NCBI RefSeq assembly: GCF_020735465.1 | Contig: NZ_CP085935.1 | Span: 992,001 to 1,056,000 of the forward strand | Length of the DNA stretch: 64,000 nucleotides | DNA from: Collinsella stercoris DSM 13279 | GTDB taxonomy: Bacteria; Actinomycetota; Coriobacteriia; Coriobacteriales; Coriobacteriaceae | Direction: 5' to 3' | Shown: in pieces, positions 1 to 9,553 of the stretch | Layout: the number at the start of each line of letters is the position of its first letter | How positions within the stretch are numbered: position 1 is the first letter of the stretch | Notes under the pieces: model-generated | What the model was told of the DNA's origin: nothing | The model's input: only the letters and a program-made list of their open reading frames with translations | Databases searched by the model: none | Translations under genes and position numbers: made by a program

Positions 1-1532
1 GCGGCTTTCGCCCGCCGAGAGGGCGCGACATGGCGCGGACCCTCGGCCTCTCCCTTCTCGCCACCGCCATCGGGACGTACTTCAGGCATCTCGGCTTCGC
101 CGACTCGAGCATCATCTCGCTCTACATCCTCACGGCCCTGCTCACCGCCGTCACCACCGAGGGGCGCGCCTGCACCCTGTTGTCGAGCGTGCTCTCCGTG
201 GTGCTCTACAACTTCTGCTTCGTCACGCCGCTGTTCTCGCTCGACAGCTACGACCGAAGCTACCTCGTGACCTTCGCCATCATGTTCGTGACCGCCATGG
301 TGGCGGCCGAGCTCACCGCGCGCCTCACCAACAACGCCCGCGCGAGCGCCAAGAACGCGTTCCGCACCCGCGTGCTGCTCGAGACGAACCAGCTCCTTCA
401 GCAGGCCGAGGGTATGGAGGCCCGCGCCCGCGTGGCCATGAGCCAGCTCATCAAGCTCCTGCGGCTCGACATCGTCTTCTACCCGGCAAGCGGAGACCTG
501 CTGGGAGACGCGCTCTACGAGCCCGCCGGGACGCAGGACCGATCTGCGAGCATTCTCACGGAGTACGAGCGCGCGGTCGCCACCTGGACCTTCACCAACA
601 ACAAGCACGCGGGCGCGAGCACCCGCACCCTGCCCGAGGCGCAGTGCCTCTACCTGGCCGTCCGCGCGGGAAAGGAGGTGTTCGGCGTCATCGGCATCGC
701 GCTGGAGGGACGCGAGCTCGAGGCATTCGAGAACTCGATCGTGCTGTCCATCGTGGGCGAGTGCGCGCTTGCGCTAGAGAGCGACAAGGCGGCGCGCGAG
801 CGCGAGGAGGCGGCCGTGCTCGCCAAGAACGAGCAGCTCCGCGCCAACCTGCTGCGCTCGCTCGGGCACGACCTGCGCACGCCCCTCACCGCCATCTCGG
901 GGTCGGCCGCCGTCCTGCGCGAGAGCGGCGATCAGCTGCCGCCGGCAAAGCGCCGCGAACTCGCCGACGCCATCTACGACGACTCGCTCTGGCTCATCGA
1001 CACCGTGGAGAACCTGCTCGCCATCACGCGCGTCGAGGACGGCGACCTGCATCTCAACCTCACGACGGAGCTCATGGACGAGGTCATCGCGGGCGCGGTG
1101 GCCCATGTGGCGCGCGAGGCGCACGGGCACCATCTCGTGGTGGAGCACACCGACGACATCTTGCTGGCACGGATCGACGTCCACCTCATCATGCAGGTCC
1201 TCACGAACCTCATCGTGAACGCGTTCAAGTACACGCCCGAGGGCTCCACCGTGACGGTGGGCGCGCGAAGGGACGGGGCCTTCGTCGTCGTCGAGGTCGC
1301 CGACGACGGGCCGGGCGTGGCCGACTGCGACAAGCCGCACGTCTTCGACCGCTTCTTCATCGCCGATAGGAACAGGCCGGTCGATTCGCACCGCAGCTTC
1401 GGGCTGGGGCTGTCGCTCTGCCGCGCGATCGTCGAGGCGCACGGGGGTATCATCGAGGTCGAGGACAACGTCCCCCATGGGGCGATCTTCAGGTTCACCC
1501 TTCCCGCCGAGGAGGTAGAGATACATGAGTGA
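1..1532 (+). CDS. kdpD: Sensor histidine kinase KdpD, C-terminal part (5' end outside window)
   Basis: Turgor/potassium sensor kinase that phosphorylates KdpE to switch on the KdpFABC potassium pump. The frame is open from the first bases, so the N-terminal KdpD/universal-stress region of the usual ~890-residue protein lies to the left. Visible in order: a compact four-helix DUF4118 membrane region (about the first 100 residues), a GAF-like linker, the HisKA box with phospho-accepting His in SLGHDLRTPLT, then the ATPase domain with N box (NLIVNAFKYTPEG), G1 (ADDGPGVAD) and G2 (FGLGLSLCRAIVEAHGG). The stop overlaps the start of kdpE by 8 bp, implying translational coupling. An ATG at position 30 exists but homologous sequence continues upstream, so I treat the gene as cut by the window edge. 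Confidence 0.93.
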   Translation, partial: GFRPPRGRDMARTLGLSLLATAIGTYFRHLGFADSSIISLYILTALLTAVTTEGRACTLLSSVLSVVLYNFCFVTPLFSLDSYDRSYLVTFAIMFVTAMVAAELTARLTNNARASAKNAFRTRVLLETNQLLQQAEGMEARARVAMSQLIKLLRLDIVFYPASGDLLGDALYEPAGTQDRSASILTEYERAVATWTFTNNKHAGASTRTLPEAQCLYLAVRAGKEVFGVIGIALEGRELEAFENSIVLSIVGECALALESDKAAREREEAAVLAKNEQLRANLLRSLGHDLRTPLTAISGSAAVLRESGDQLPPAKRRELADAIYDDSLWLIDTVENLLAITRVEDGDLHLNLTTELMDEVIAGAVAHVAREAHGHHLVVEHTDDILLARIDVHLIMQVLTNLIVNAFKYTPEGSTVTVGARRDGAFVVVEVADDGPGVADCDKPHVFDRFFIADRNRPVDSHRSFGLGLSLCRAIVEAHGGIIEVEDNVPHGAIFRFTLPAEEVEIHE

Positions 1533-2229
1533 TGCATCGCGGCAGCGTATTTTGGTGGTAGAGGACGACCCGGCTGTCCGCAACCTCGTCACGACGGCGC
1601 TCGGCCTTCACGGCTACGATGTCGAGCGGGCCGAGACCGGGGAGCTCGCCGTCATGGAGGCCGCCTCGCGTAACCCGGACCTCATCATGCTCGATTTGGG
1701 TCTCCCCGATATCGACGGCGTCGAGGTCATCTCCAAGGTCCGCGGCTGGTCGGCGGTGCCCATCATCGTCATCTCCGCGCGCACCGAGGACTCCGACAAG
1801 ATCGGCGCGCTCGACGCCGGTGCGGACGACTACCTCACCAAGCCGTTCTCCGTCGAGGAGCTGCTCGCCCGCGTCCGCGCGAGCCTGCGGCGCTCGGGGA
1901 TGGCGGGCGCGGGCGCGGCGGAGTCGAGCACGTTCGACAACGGGCCGCTGCACATCGACTTCGCCGCCGGATGCGCGACCTTGGCCGGCGAGGAGCTCCA
2001 GCTCACCCCCACCGAGTACAAGCTGCTCGCCCTGCTCGCCAAGAACGTGGGCAAGGTGCTCACCCACACGTTCATCACCCATGAGATCTGGGGGACCAGC
2101 TGGGACAGCGACATCGCGAGCCTGCGCGTGTTCATGCGGACGCTGCGCAAGAAGATCGAGGCCGACCCGTCGCATCCCACCATGATCCAGACGCACGTGG
2201 GCGTGGGCTATCGCATGCAACGGTTGTGA
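1300..2229 (+). repeat. 930-bp direct repeat, left copy (kdpD 3' end plus kdpE)
   Basis: This segment aligns base for base, without any insertion or deletion, with 9321-10250. It covers the last ATP-binding motifs of kdpD and all of kdpE. The two copies differ at many synonymous sites in the first half of kdpE but are identical across 1992-2150 versus 10013-10171, a pattern that suggests local gene conversion. Confidence 0.9.
1525..2229 (+). CDS. kdpE: Response regulator KdpE (copy 1)
   Basis: OmpR/PhoB-type response regulator, partner of the overlapping KdpD. Receiver domain at residues 8-120 with acidic pocket EDD (13-15), phospho-acceptor Asp57 in IMLDLGLPD and the conserved Lys in LTKPF; winged-helix DNA-binding domain at about 140-232 (LTPTEYKLLALLAKN, GVGYRM). 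234 residues, normal family length. ATG preceded by GAGGAGG-like ribosome site inside the kdpD end. A near-identical second copy lies 8 kb downstream (9546-10250). A strong terminator follows 80 bp later. Confidence 0.95.
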   Translation: MSDASRQRILVVEDDPAVRNLVTTALGLHGYDVERAETGELAVMEAASRNPDLIMLDLGLPDIDGVEVISKVRGWSAVPIIVISARTEDSDKIGALDAGADDYLTKPFSVEELLARVRASLRRSGMAGAGAAESSTFDNGPLHIDFAAGCATLAGEELQLTPTEYKLLALLAKNVGKVLTHTFITHEIWGTSWDSDIASLRVFMRTLRKKIEADPSHPTMIQTHVGVGYRMQRL

Positions 2230-2309
2230 TCGGGGTGGTTGCGGCGGTGAACGGTGGCTGTGAAGCGGTGCTGGCGTAGCGTTTGCGGCGGCCTGTCATG
2301 TTGTGAGAG

Positions 2310-2350
2310 AAACGGGAGCGTCCCTCAAGCTGGGGACGCTCCCGTTTGTT
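2310..2350 (+). terminator. Rho-independent terminator after kdpDE
   Basis: A 15-bp perfect stem (AAACGGGAGCGTCCC at 2310-2324 pairing with 2333-2347) closes an 8-base loop and is followed by GTTCTG, a modest T-rich tail. It sits 80 bp after the kdpE stop. It also lies just past the 3' end of the convergent GH89 gene and could serve both. Confidence 0.8.
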
Positions 2351-2426
2351 CTGCTTCGCGCTTTGCGATGCCCTGCCTCTTCGATCTGGTAAGGGGCACC
2401 GTGTTCCCGATGGATGCAATGCCGCG

Positions 2427-5400
2427 CTAGCGCTTGCGGCGATGGAGCAGGCCTGCGAGCGCGGCGATAAGGCCGCCGCCGGCAAGTGCGCCGGCGATGA
2501 CGGCAGGATCGCCCGTCTGGGCAAGTCCGCTGCCCGAACCGCTGGGACCGCCGTTGCCGGAGCCTGCAGCGTCGCCCGAGCCGCTCTGGCTGCCGGAGCC
2601 GTTGCCGGACTCGCTGCCAGGACCACCCTGGCCCTCATTCTCGGAACCGCCCTGTCCCGGCTTGTCGGGATCGGGCTGGTTAGTGGGCTCCTTCTCGAGG
2701 CCGTCGATCGCCTTGGTGAGCGCCTCTGCCGCCTGGTCGAGCTCGTCCTGCGTGATAGAGGTGGCTGCCTGGGCATTCTCGGCGTCGGCGAGCGCGTCTT
2801 CGAGCTTCTTCCAGCTGTCCTCGGTGTAGCCTTCCGGCGCGAGCACCTTGGCGCGAGCGATGGTATCGGCGAGCGCGGTGCGGTCGAGCACGTGCTGCTC
2901 GAGCTCCTTCATGGCTGCATCGAGCTCGGCGACCTTCGTATTGAGGTCGGTCTGGGAGATCTTGTTCGTATCGACCTTCGCGACCGACTCGCGCACCCCG
3001 GTGAATTGCTTCCACGCGTTCGCATCGTAGCGAGCTTCCTCGAACGTCTGAGCGCGGGCGACGCTCGCCTCCCACGCCGCCGTGTCGATGGCGATGACGC
3101 TCTGGGCGAACTTCTCGGTGGCATCCTCGAGGGCTTTGGCAGCGTCGCGCAGCTTTGTCGGGTCGTTGGCGTGGTCCGCCAGGGCCTTCTTGGCAGCGTC
3201 GATGCTCGTCTTGAGGGCGTCGGCCGCAGCCTGCGGATACTGGCCGTTGAACTCGCCTACGGTGGCGCCGTCGTGTAGCTCGGTGGCGGCGTCGATGGCA
3301 ACCTGCAGGCGGTCGCGAGCGTCAAGCGAGCTGCTTGCGCTCTCAAGTGCAGACTTGAGCGCGGCGGTCGCCTCGTCAAGCTGGGCTTGCGTCACATCGC
3401 CGTAGCGGTCGGCTACGGTCTTGGCGGCCGTGATGGCATCGCCCAGCGTTCCGGCCAGGTCGTCGTGCCCGTTCTTCTCGAGTGCGCTCTTGAACGCCTG
3501 GGCGCGGTCGATGGTGCGGTACAACGGCACGCGGTCGATGGTCACGAAGCCGGTGTTCCAGAACGTGCGCTCGGCGGCCTGGAGCTGCTCGAGCCAGGTG
3601 CCCGCCTCGGCGGAGTTCATGCCCTGCTCGATGGCGGCCTTGGCCTCGTTCACCTTGGCCATGAGGGCGTCGCGCGCCTCGACACGGTAGTTGCCGGCAA
3701 ACTCGCCGAACGTGAGCTTGCCGAGCTGCTTCTCCAGGCCGGCGATGTAGCTCGAGAGCTCGGTGGCGCCGTCGGCTTCGTAGAGGTATACCTCGTTCAG
3801 GGTCACGACCGCGTCGTTCAGCACGTTGACGCGCACAGCCGAAACGAGCTCGGCATCGCTCATGCGCGCCAGCAGCTCGCCTGCAACGCGCGTGTTACTC
3901 GAGTAGTCGATGATCTGCTTCCAGGTGCCCTCGCCGCCGTCCTGTGCGGGGACGAGGCCCTCGACGGTGAAGCGCAGGGGCTGCTGAAGCGGCTGGAAGG
4001 CAAGGCCGACGGCGTTGATGTCGCGCGGCTTATCGAGGGTGAAGGTGAGCTGCTTGTCGGCAGCCGCGGAAAGCGTGGCGCCGGTGGCGGGGTTGCCGTC
4101 CTTCAGTGCGTCGAGCTTGTCCTGCGCGAGCGTGGAACCCTCGCCGGCGCTCACGGCCGCGTGCGATGCGGCGTTCTCGGGCGAGCTGTAGACCTCGATC
4201 TCGCGCACGAGCGGCCAGGCCTTGCCGTTGTTGGAGGGGATGCGTGCATCCTTGATATCCATGCGAATGGACTTGACGTTGCGGCCCACGGGAACGTTGA
4301 TCTCGATGCCCTGCTGCTGCTTGAGATCCTCGGCGCTGCGGGAATACACGGTGGTCTTTTCTCCGGCGGCGTCGGTCACCACCAGGTCGAATTGCATGCT
4401 GCGGTCGAGCTGGCCCTTCTCGAAGCACAGGCGGATGGAGTCGACGTGGCGCTCCTCAGGGAGGTCCAGGTTGAACCAGGCGGGGATGGCGCCGTCCCTG
4501 GAGACCCAAGCGGTATCCTTGCCGTCTATCAGCGCGGTCTTGTCCTCGGGTGCGGGCTTGGTATCAGACGAGGTGATGGTCGCGGTGGCCGCGATGTTGG
4601 TGCCCGTCATGCTTTCGCGCTCTTCCTGGAGCAGCTCGAGCTCGGCGAGCGCGGGCCAGGCGGTGCCGCCCACGGAGCCCACGAAGTCGACGCGCACGGC
4701 CTTGACCTCGTAGCCCAGGTCGGCGGTGTAGACCTTCTCCAGGTCGCCGGTGTTGTTGGACTGGTCGATGATGACCTTTTCCTTGCTATCCGGCAGGATC
4801 GCGGTGACCTTGAACTTGAACTGGCGGCCGGCGTCCTCGAACGCCAGGCGCACGCGGTCGACGCGCTGCGTCTGGCTCAGGTCGACCTGGTACCAGTTGG
4901 GATCGCTGCCGTTGCCGACCCACAGGGTGCCCTCGTTGCCGTCGACGCCGGCGTTGAGCTCGCGGCCGGGCTCGGTATTCTGGGCACTCGCCTTCGCGCC
5001 GCGCGACAGGTTCTTATAGCTCACGGTGGGCGCGTTGGCCGCCATGACGCTCAGCTCGTAGATGCCGGTGAGGTTTTGGCCGTCGGTCGACTTCACCTTG
5101 AAGCGCATCTTGCTGGCAAGCACGTCGCAGGTGATCTCGTTCTTCGAGCTCACCTTGTCCGCGGTGCTCTCGCCAACCTTTACCCAGTCGTCGCCCACCA
5201 GCGCGGTGATCTCGTAGCTCAGCGGGAAGTCCGCGGCGATCTGCTGCAGCGTGATACCCGCGCCCTTCACGGCGTAGGTGCCGCCCAGGTCGATCTCGAG
5301 CGTGGCTTCCTGCTTGCCGGGTACGGTCCAGCCGGTGTCGGTGTTGCCATCGGTGAGGTTCTCAACTGCCTGCCCGGTATCGACATCCGTCACGACCTTG

Positions 5401-8252
5401 CCGCGCGCGATATTCTGCAGCTCTTCGGCCTCGGCATCGCCCACGATCTCGTCCATGGCGGTCACGGAATAGTGCTCCATGATCTGCTCGGCAAGCGCCT
5501 TGGGATCCTCGGCCGCGGGCTTGGTGGCGAAGCCGTCGTCGTCCTGGTCGCTCTTGCGGTTGGCCCATTCCCAGCCAAAGGTGAACCAGTTGAGGTCTTG
5601 CGCGCTACCGCCGTCCTCGAGAGCCTTCTTGCGGGCGTTCGCCCAGGACTCCCAGCGCGGTTTGTAATAGCTGCCGGTGAGGCCGGACCACTGGCGATTC
5701 GAGTAGTCGATCAGCGAGCCGTTCTTCTCCAGGCCCCAGGTGGTGATGAGCGAGCGCGCGTTGAGCTCGAAGAGGTCGGCCGTCCAGTCGTCGGCGTCCT
5801 CGAGCAGCGTGCGCGCGTTCTCGATCCACGTGCCCAGCATGAAGTCGCTGGAGGTGGAGAGCATGCGGTCCTGGGCGTCGAGCATCTCGAGCATCTGGTT
5901 CGCCAGCAGCTCGAAGCGCTCGGCATCGCGCTGCTTGTAGGCGTCGCCGGCGAGCGGCTGGTACTCCTGGAACGCGTTGGCCAGCACCTGGCGCATCACG
6001 TCGACGAAGTCGTAGCGGAACGCCTCGGAGTCCTTATACGTGTCGTAGCTCTCGATGAAGAGCTGCGCGGCGCGCTCGAACTCCTTCTTGTCGTAGTCGA
6101 TGTCGCTGTGGCCCCAGGTGGAGGCGGAGCCGATCTTGTTGTCCGACGGGCGCGCGTTCATGATGGACTCGCTGGCGCCCTGGTAGTACTCGCCGTCCAC
6201 GTGCTTGTACGCGGTGTCGAGCAGGATGTCCCAGGCTTCTTGGATCTTGGCGTCGGTGCCCCCGTAGCGGCGCTCGATATAGCTGCGCGTCCACGCGCGG
6301 TAGTCCACGGGGTCCTGCTCCCAGGTCATGTCGAACAGCAGCTCGTAGACGATGGGGGAGTTGTCGATGGCCTCGGGCGTGATGCCGATGCCGCGCATGT
6401 ACCTGTTGGAGTTGTACGCCTGCGGGATCTTGATCGCGAGCACCTCGGGCACGCCGTCCATGCCCATGCGGCCGCCGAAGTTGTGCAGCATGTTCCACAC
6501 CCACGGCACCTGCTGGTTCTCCATGGGGCTCGCCTGCGAGCGCAGGTCGCTCTGCAGGTCGAGGACGAGCGACTGCTCCTTCTTAGCGAGGCCGGAGAGC
6601 TTGTTCTCATCGATGCCCCACTGCCACTGCTGCATGACCCAGACGGCCTGCGGGTCGTAGTCGAGCATCTTCTGCTGCACGGTGCGGTAGATGTCCACGA
6701 TGTTGAAGCCCTGCGGCACGGTGCCGCCCTCGTGGAACGGGTCGACGGCGTAGAAGTGGGAAACCTTGCCGAAGATGCGCTCCTGCGCCTCGTAGAACGT
6801 GGTGCCAACTTTCTGGAAATAATCTTCCTTGCCGGCAGCGCGGTCTGCGTCGGTGAGGTAGGTCTTGATCATGTAGGGGCGCGCGAAGCCCGACCACGAG
6901 CCGGAGGACGCGGCGACGGAGTTGGGGTTCTTCTGTTGGAAGTCCGTGGGAACCTGGCCGCCGAAGCCCTGGATGACCGGGTCGATGCCGTAGGTCTGCA
7001 TACGGTCGTGGATCCGACGCGCCAGCTCGACGCGCTGCTCGAACCACGAATCGGGCAGCGGGCCGCCCACGGAGTAGAGGTTCTGCATGTAGAACCAGGC
7101 GAAGTACGCGGGGCCGGAGAGGTACTCCTGGATCTCCTCGTTGGTGTAGTTGTACTCGAGCAGCGTCTGGCGCAGGACCTCCTCCTGGCCCACGATGTCG
7201 AGCACCAGGTTCACGCCGTTCATGGCGCACCAGTCGAGGAAGGGCTCGTACTCGTCCCAGTTCCAGAACGCCATGGTGTAGGAGTAGGTGCAGAAGTTGA
7301 GCGCGTAGCGGTACTCGTAGTCGGTGAACTTGAGGATGCCCTCGCCCACCGAGGGGAGGGTGGCGGGCATGTCGAGCTGCGAGCCGAAGAGCGGGTTGTA
7401 GTCGACCTTGCAGTAGTTGCGCAGGTAGTAGTTGAGGCCGGAGGCCAGCGAGATGCCGTCGTTGCCGCGGACCTTGATGCGCCCGCCGCCCGCATCGGTG
7501 ATCTCGAAGACATCCTTGCCGTCGAGCTGGTCGCGCAGCTCGAAGACGAACTTGTCGCGCCATTCGGCGCCCAGGACGCGCTCGACCAGGTTGCCCGCCT
7601 CGGCAACGACCTTCTGGTCGGCGTATGCCTTATCGGTCTCGAAGCGGTTCCACTCCTTGCCCCATGCGCTGTCGGCGAAATCCCCGACCTGGATGTCCGC
7701 CTTCTTGGCGGTGGTGTCGGAGACCTTCTCGCCCAGGAAGGAGACCTCGGCGATGTTGACCTGCTGCGAGCCGGAGTTGTAGCTCACGCTGATGCGCGCG
7801 GCGCAGGCCTCGGTGGGCTCGATGTCGAGCTGGTCGGCGTTGGCGGTGGCGGGGTCGTCGTTGGCCTTGTAGGCCACCTTATCGAAGGTGCTGCCGTCTT
7901 TGGACAGGTAGACCTCGTAGTGATAGTAGGAGCCGGGCACGTTCTGCAGCGAGATGCTGCTGATGCGGTACGTGCCGTCGAAGGTCACGTCGATGAAACG
8001 GCGGTAGTCCTGCATCGAGTTCGTACCTGGCGACTGCCAGTAGGTGTCGGTCTTGCCGTCGATGGCGAGCGCGGCGTCGTGGCCGGACGCCGAGGCGGCC
8101 TTCGCCGTCAGCCCCGTGAGCGCTTGCGGCGCCGCGGTGGCAGCCGACGGGTACGCGAGCGCGCCGCAGGCAACGGCTCCCGCCGCGCCCGCGATGGCGA
8201 GCACGCGCGCCGTCTTCTGCCAGGGCCGCTCCACGTGGAACAGTTGGTGCAT
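2427..8252 (-). CDS. Cell-wall-anchored GH89 alpha-N-acetylglucosaminidase with F5/8C and FIVAR modules
   Basis: Predicted extracellular hydrolase of terminal alpha-linked GlcNAc, as found on gastric-type mucin O-glycans and heparan. 1941 residues: signal peptide (1-42, hydrophobic run then AATA-A), an F5/8 type C carbohydrate-binding module (about 45-178), the GH89 N-terminal, barrel and helical C-terminal domains (about 185-900; HEGG near residue 505 and GITPEAI near 620 fit the family's acid/base and nucleophile glutamates; PWVWNMLHNFGG is a family signature), four further F5/8C-like modules (about 945-1500), FIVAR-type helical repeats (about 1500-1860), a Gly/Ser/Asn spacer and the sortase signal LAQTGD followed by a hydrophobic helix and HRRKR. 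ATG preceded by GAGGAC; a small CCGCCCG/CGGGCGG hairpin lies in the leader at 8275-8291. Single-gene unit. Exact substrate is inferred. Confidence 0.9.
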   Translation of the reverse strand: MHQLFHVERPWQKTARVLAIAGAAGAVACGALAYPSAATAAPQALTGLTAKAASASGHDAALAIDGKTDTYWQSPGTNSMQDYRRFIDVTFDGTYRISSISLQNVPGSYYHYEVYLSKDGSTFDKVAYKANDDPATANADQLDIEPTEACAARISVSYNSGSQQVNIAEVSFLGEKVSDTTAKKADIQVGDFADSAWGKEWNRFETDKAYADQKVVAEAGNLVERVLGAEWRDKFVFELRDQLDGKDVFEITDAGGGRIKVRGNDGISLASGLNYYLRNYCKVDYNPLFGSQLDMPATLPSVGEGILKFTDYEYRYALNFCTYSYTMAFWNWDEYEPFLDWCAMNGVNLVLDIVGQEEVLRQTLLEYNYTNEEIQEYLSGPAYFAWFYMQNLYSVGGPLPDSWFEQRVELARRIHDRMQTYGIDPVIQGFGGQVPTDFQQKNPNSVAASSGSWSGFARPYMIKTYLTDADRAAGKEDYFQKVGTTFYEAQERIFGKVSHFYAVDPFHEGGTVPQGFNIVDIYRTVQQKMLDYDPQAVWVMQQWQWGIDENKLSGLAKKEQSLVLDLQSDLRSQASPMENQQVPWVWNMLHNFGGRMGMDGVPEVLAIKIPQAYNSNRYMRGIGITPEAIDNSPIVYELLFDMTWEQDPVDYRAWTRSYIERRYGGTDAKIQEAWDILLDTAYKHVDGEYYQGASESIMNARPSDNKIGSASTWGHSDIDYDKKEFERAAQLFIESYDTYKDSEAFRYDFVDVMRQVLANAFQEYQPLAGDAYKQRDAERFELLANQMLEMLDAQDRMLSTSSDFMLGTWIENARTLLEDADDWTADLFELNARSLITTWGLEKNGSLIDYSNRQWSGLTGSYYKPRWESWANARKKALEDGGSAQDLNWFTFGWEWANRKSDQDDDGFATKPAAEDPKALAEQIMEHYSVTAMDEIVGDAEAEELQNIARGKVVTDVDTGQAVENLTDGNTDTGWTVPGKQEATLEIDLGGTYAVKGAGITLQQIAADFPLSYEITALVGDDWVKVGESTADKVSSKNEITCDVLASKMRFKVKSTDGQNLTGIYELSVMAANAPTVSYKNLSRGAKASAQNTEPGRELNAGVDGNEGTLWVGNGSDPNWYQVDLSQTQRVDRVRLAFEDAGRQFKFKVTAILPDSKEKVIIDQSNNTGDLEKVYTADLGYEVKAVRVDFVGSVGGTAWPALAELELLQEERESMTGTNIAATATITSSDTKPAPEDKTALIDGKDTAWVSRDGAIPAWFNLDLPEERHVDSIRLCFEKGQLDRSMQFDLVVTDAAGEKTTVYSRSAEDLKQQQGIEINVPVGRNVKSIRMDIKDARIPSNNGKAWPLVREIEVYSSPENAASHAAVSAGEGSTLAQDKLDALKDGNPATGATLSAAADKQLTFTLDKPRDINAVGLAFQPLQQPLRFTVEGLVPAQDGGEGTWKQIIDYSSNTRVAGELLARMSDAELVSAVRVNVLNDAVVTLNEVYLYEADGATELSSYIAGLEKQLGKLTFGEFAGNYRVEARDALMAKVNEAKAAIEQGMNSAEAGTWLEQLQAAERTFWNTGFVTIDRVPLYRTIDRAQAFKSALEKNGHDDLAGTLGDAITAAKTVADRYGDVTQAQLDEATAALKSALESASSSLDARDRLQVAIDAATELHDGATVGEFNGQYPQAAADALKTSIDAAKKALADHANDPTKLRDAAKALEDATEKFAQSVIAIDTAAWEASVARAQTFEEARYDANAWKQFTGVRESVAKVDTNKISQTDLNTKVAELDAAMKELEQHVLDRTALADTIARAKVLAPEGYTEDSWKKLEDALADAENAQAATSITQDELDQAAEALTKAIDGLEKEPTNQPDPDKPGQGGSENEGQGGPGSESGNGSGSQSGSGDAAGSGNGGPSGSGSGLAQTGDPAVIAGALAGGGLIAALAGLLHRRKR

Positions 8253-8589
8253 ACGGTTGTCCTCATCTGTTCATCCGCCCGTTCCGGGCGGTCTCCATGC
8301 ATTCAGTGCAGAATGCTTAATCTTTCATAATGATAGACAAATTGGACCGTTTGAGTGGTGGAACGGCAGACGGTTCAGCTATAGCCGCCAACGGTATGAA
8401 ATCGGCGGCAGGAGGGTCGGTATCCCAGGGTGAACGGATTTACGCTCGGGCGCGGGGCGCGGCGGGCGATGCGACCACGGGCGGAGTCGTTCGCGCGCTG
8501 CCGCGTGCCGCGTGCCGCGTGCGTCGCGGGCCGCGTGCCGCGCGCTGCAGCCGTCGGCGGGCGATCGGCTTCTGGCGCGTTATTCGCTG
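8253..8589. other. Intergenic region with GC-rich short repeats
   Basis: Leader and promoter region of the GH89 gene (AT-rich around 8320-8345) followed by about 200 bp of GC-rich DNA with reiterated GCCGCGT words around 8505-8540. No convincing gene, RNA or terminator was recognised here. Confidence 0.5.
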
Positions 8590-9318
8590 CTAGCGCATGC
8601 AGCTGATCGCCCGCGCGCGCCGGATGCACGCCGGGACGCGTTCGAGGAGCAGCTCGATATCGGCTTCGGTGACGTCGTCTGCCAGGGAGAAGCGGACGCT
8701 GCCGTGCGCCCACGCGGGGTCGCTCACTCCCAGCGCGCTGATGACGTGCGACGGCGCGGTCGAACCCGTCGAGCAGACGGACCCGGCTGCGGCGGCCACC
8801 CCGGCGCGATCGAGGAGCATGACGAGCAGCTCGCTGTCGACGTCGCGGCAGATGAACGAGGCGATGGACGGCAGGCGCCTCGCGCCCCCGCGCGGGCCGG
8901 TGGGCAAGACGTTTTCGCACGAGGCGAGCACGCCGTCCGTGAACGCATCCCGGAGTGCGCCGATGCGCGCGACGCGCTCGGCGAGTCCCTCGCAGCTCTC
9001 TTGGAGCGCGGCCGCCAGCCCCGCCGCCCCCGCGAGATTCTCCGTTCCGGCGCGCAGGCCGCGCTCCTGAGCACCGCCCGCGATGAGCGGCGGAATCGAG
9101 AAACCATCCTTGAGATAGAGGGCGCCGGTGCCGCGCGGGCCGTGGAATTTGTGGGCGGAGAGCGAGAGCGCGTCCACGCCCAGCGCTTTGATGGAGACGG
9201 GAATGTGCCCGACTGCCTGCACGGCGTCCGTGTGGAACGGCACGCCGAACTCGTGCGCGATGCGGGCGAGCTCTTCGATGTTCTGGATGCTGCCCACCTC
9301 GTTGTTGGCGAGCATAGT
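8590..9318 (-). pseudogene. Cysteine desulfurase (NifS/IscS type), N-terminal third missing
   Basis: PLP-dependent enzyme that moves sulfur from cysteine to Fe-S or tRNA-thiolation scaffolds. What remains is about 240 of the usual ~390 residues: from MLANNEVGSIQNIEELARIA through the PLP-lysine motif SAHKFHGPRG and the catalytic-cysteine loop (AGSVCSTG) to a normal stop. The first ~150 residues, including the cofactor-binding His region, are absent; at 9316-9321 the reading frame runs directly into the antisense of a kdpD fragment. The remaining ATG at 9315 is an internal methionine, not a natural start. I call it a broken gene produced by a rearrangement. Confidence 0.85.
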
Positions 9319-9320
9319 GG

Positions 9321-9553
9321 CCGACGACGGGCCGGGCGTGGCCGACTGCGACAAACCGCACGTCTTCGACCGGTTCTTCACCGCCAAAGGCGCCCAGCCC
9401 GTCGACGCGCACCGCAGCTTCGGGCTGGGGCTCTCGCTTTGCCGTTCCATCGTCGAAGCGCACGGGGGTATCATCGAGATCGAGGACAACGTCCCCCATG
9501 GGGCGATCTTCAGGTTCACCCTGCCCGCAGAGGAGGTTGCGATCCATGAGTGA
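9321..9553 (+). pseudogene. KdpD C-terminal fragment (second copy)
   Basis: The final 77 residues of a KdpD kinase, starting at the G1 box (ADDGPGVADCDKPHVFDRFF) and continuing through the G2 box and stop. It lacks the sensor, membrane, GAF and His-phosphotransfer domains, so it cannot act as a kinase. It corresponds to 1300-1532 of the upstream kdpD and is fused head-to-head with the truncated cysteine desulfurase. Confidence 0.9.

Noticed and set aside
3387..8330. A 1647-codon open frame antisense to the GH89 gene
   Set aside because: It is a GC-bias shadow: translation is Val/Leu/Arg/Gly-rich, without family motifs, while the opposite strand encodes a clear enzyme with signal peptide and sorting motif.
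9128..9553. Fusion frame joining antisense desulfurase sequence to the kdpD fragment
   Set aside because: It arises from the rearrangement; the first part is antisense sequence with no domain and no ribosome site was seen.
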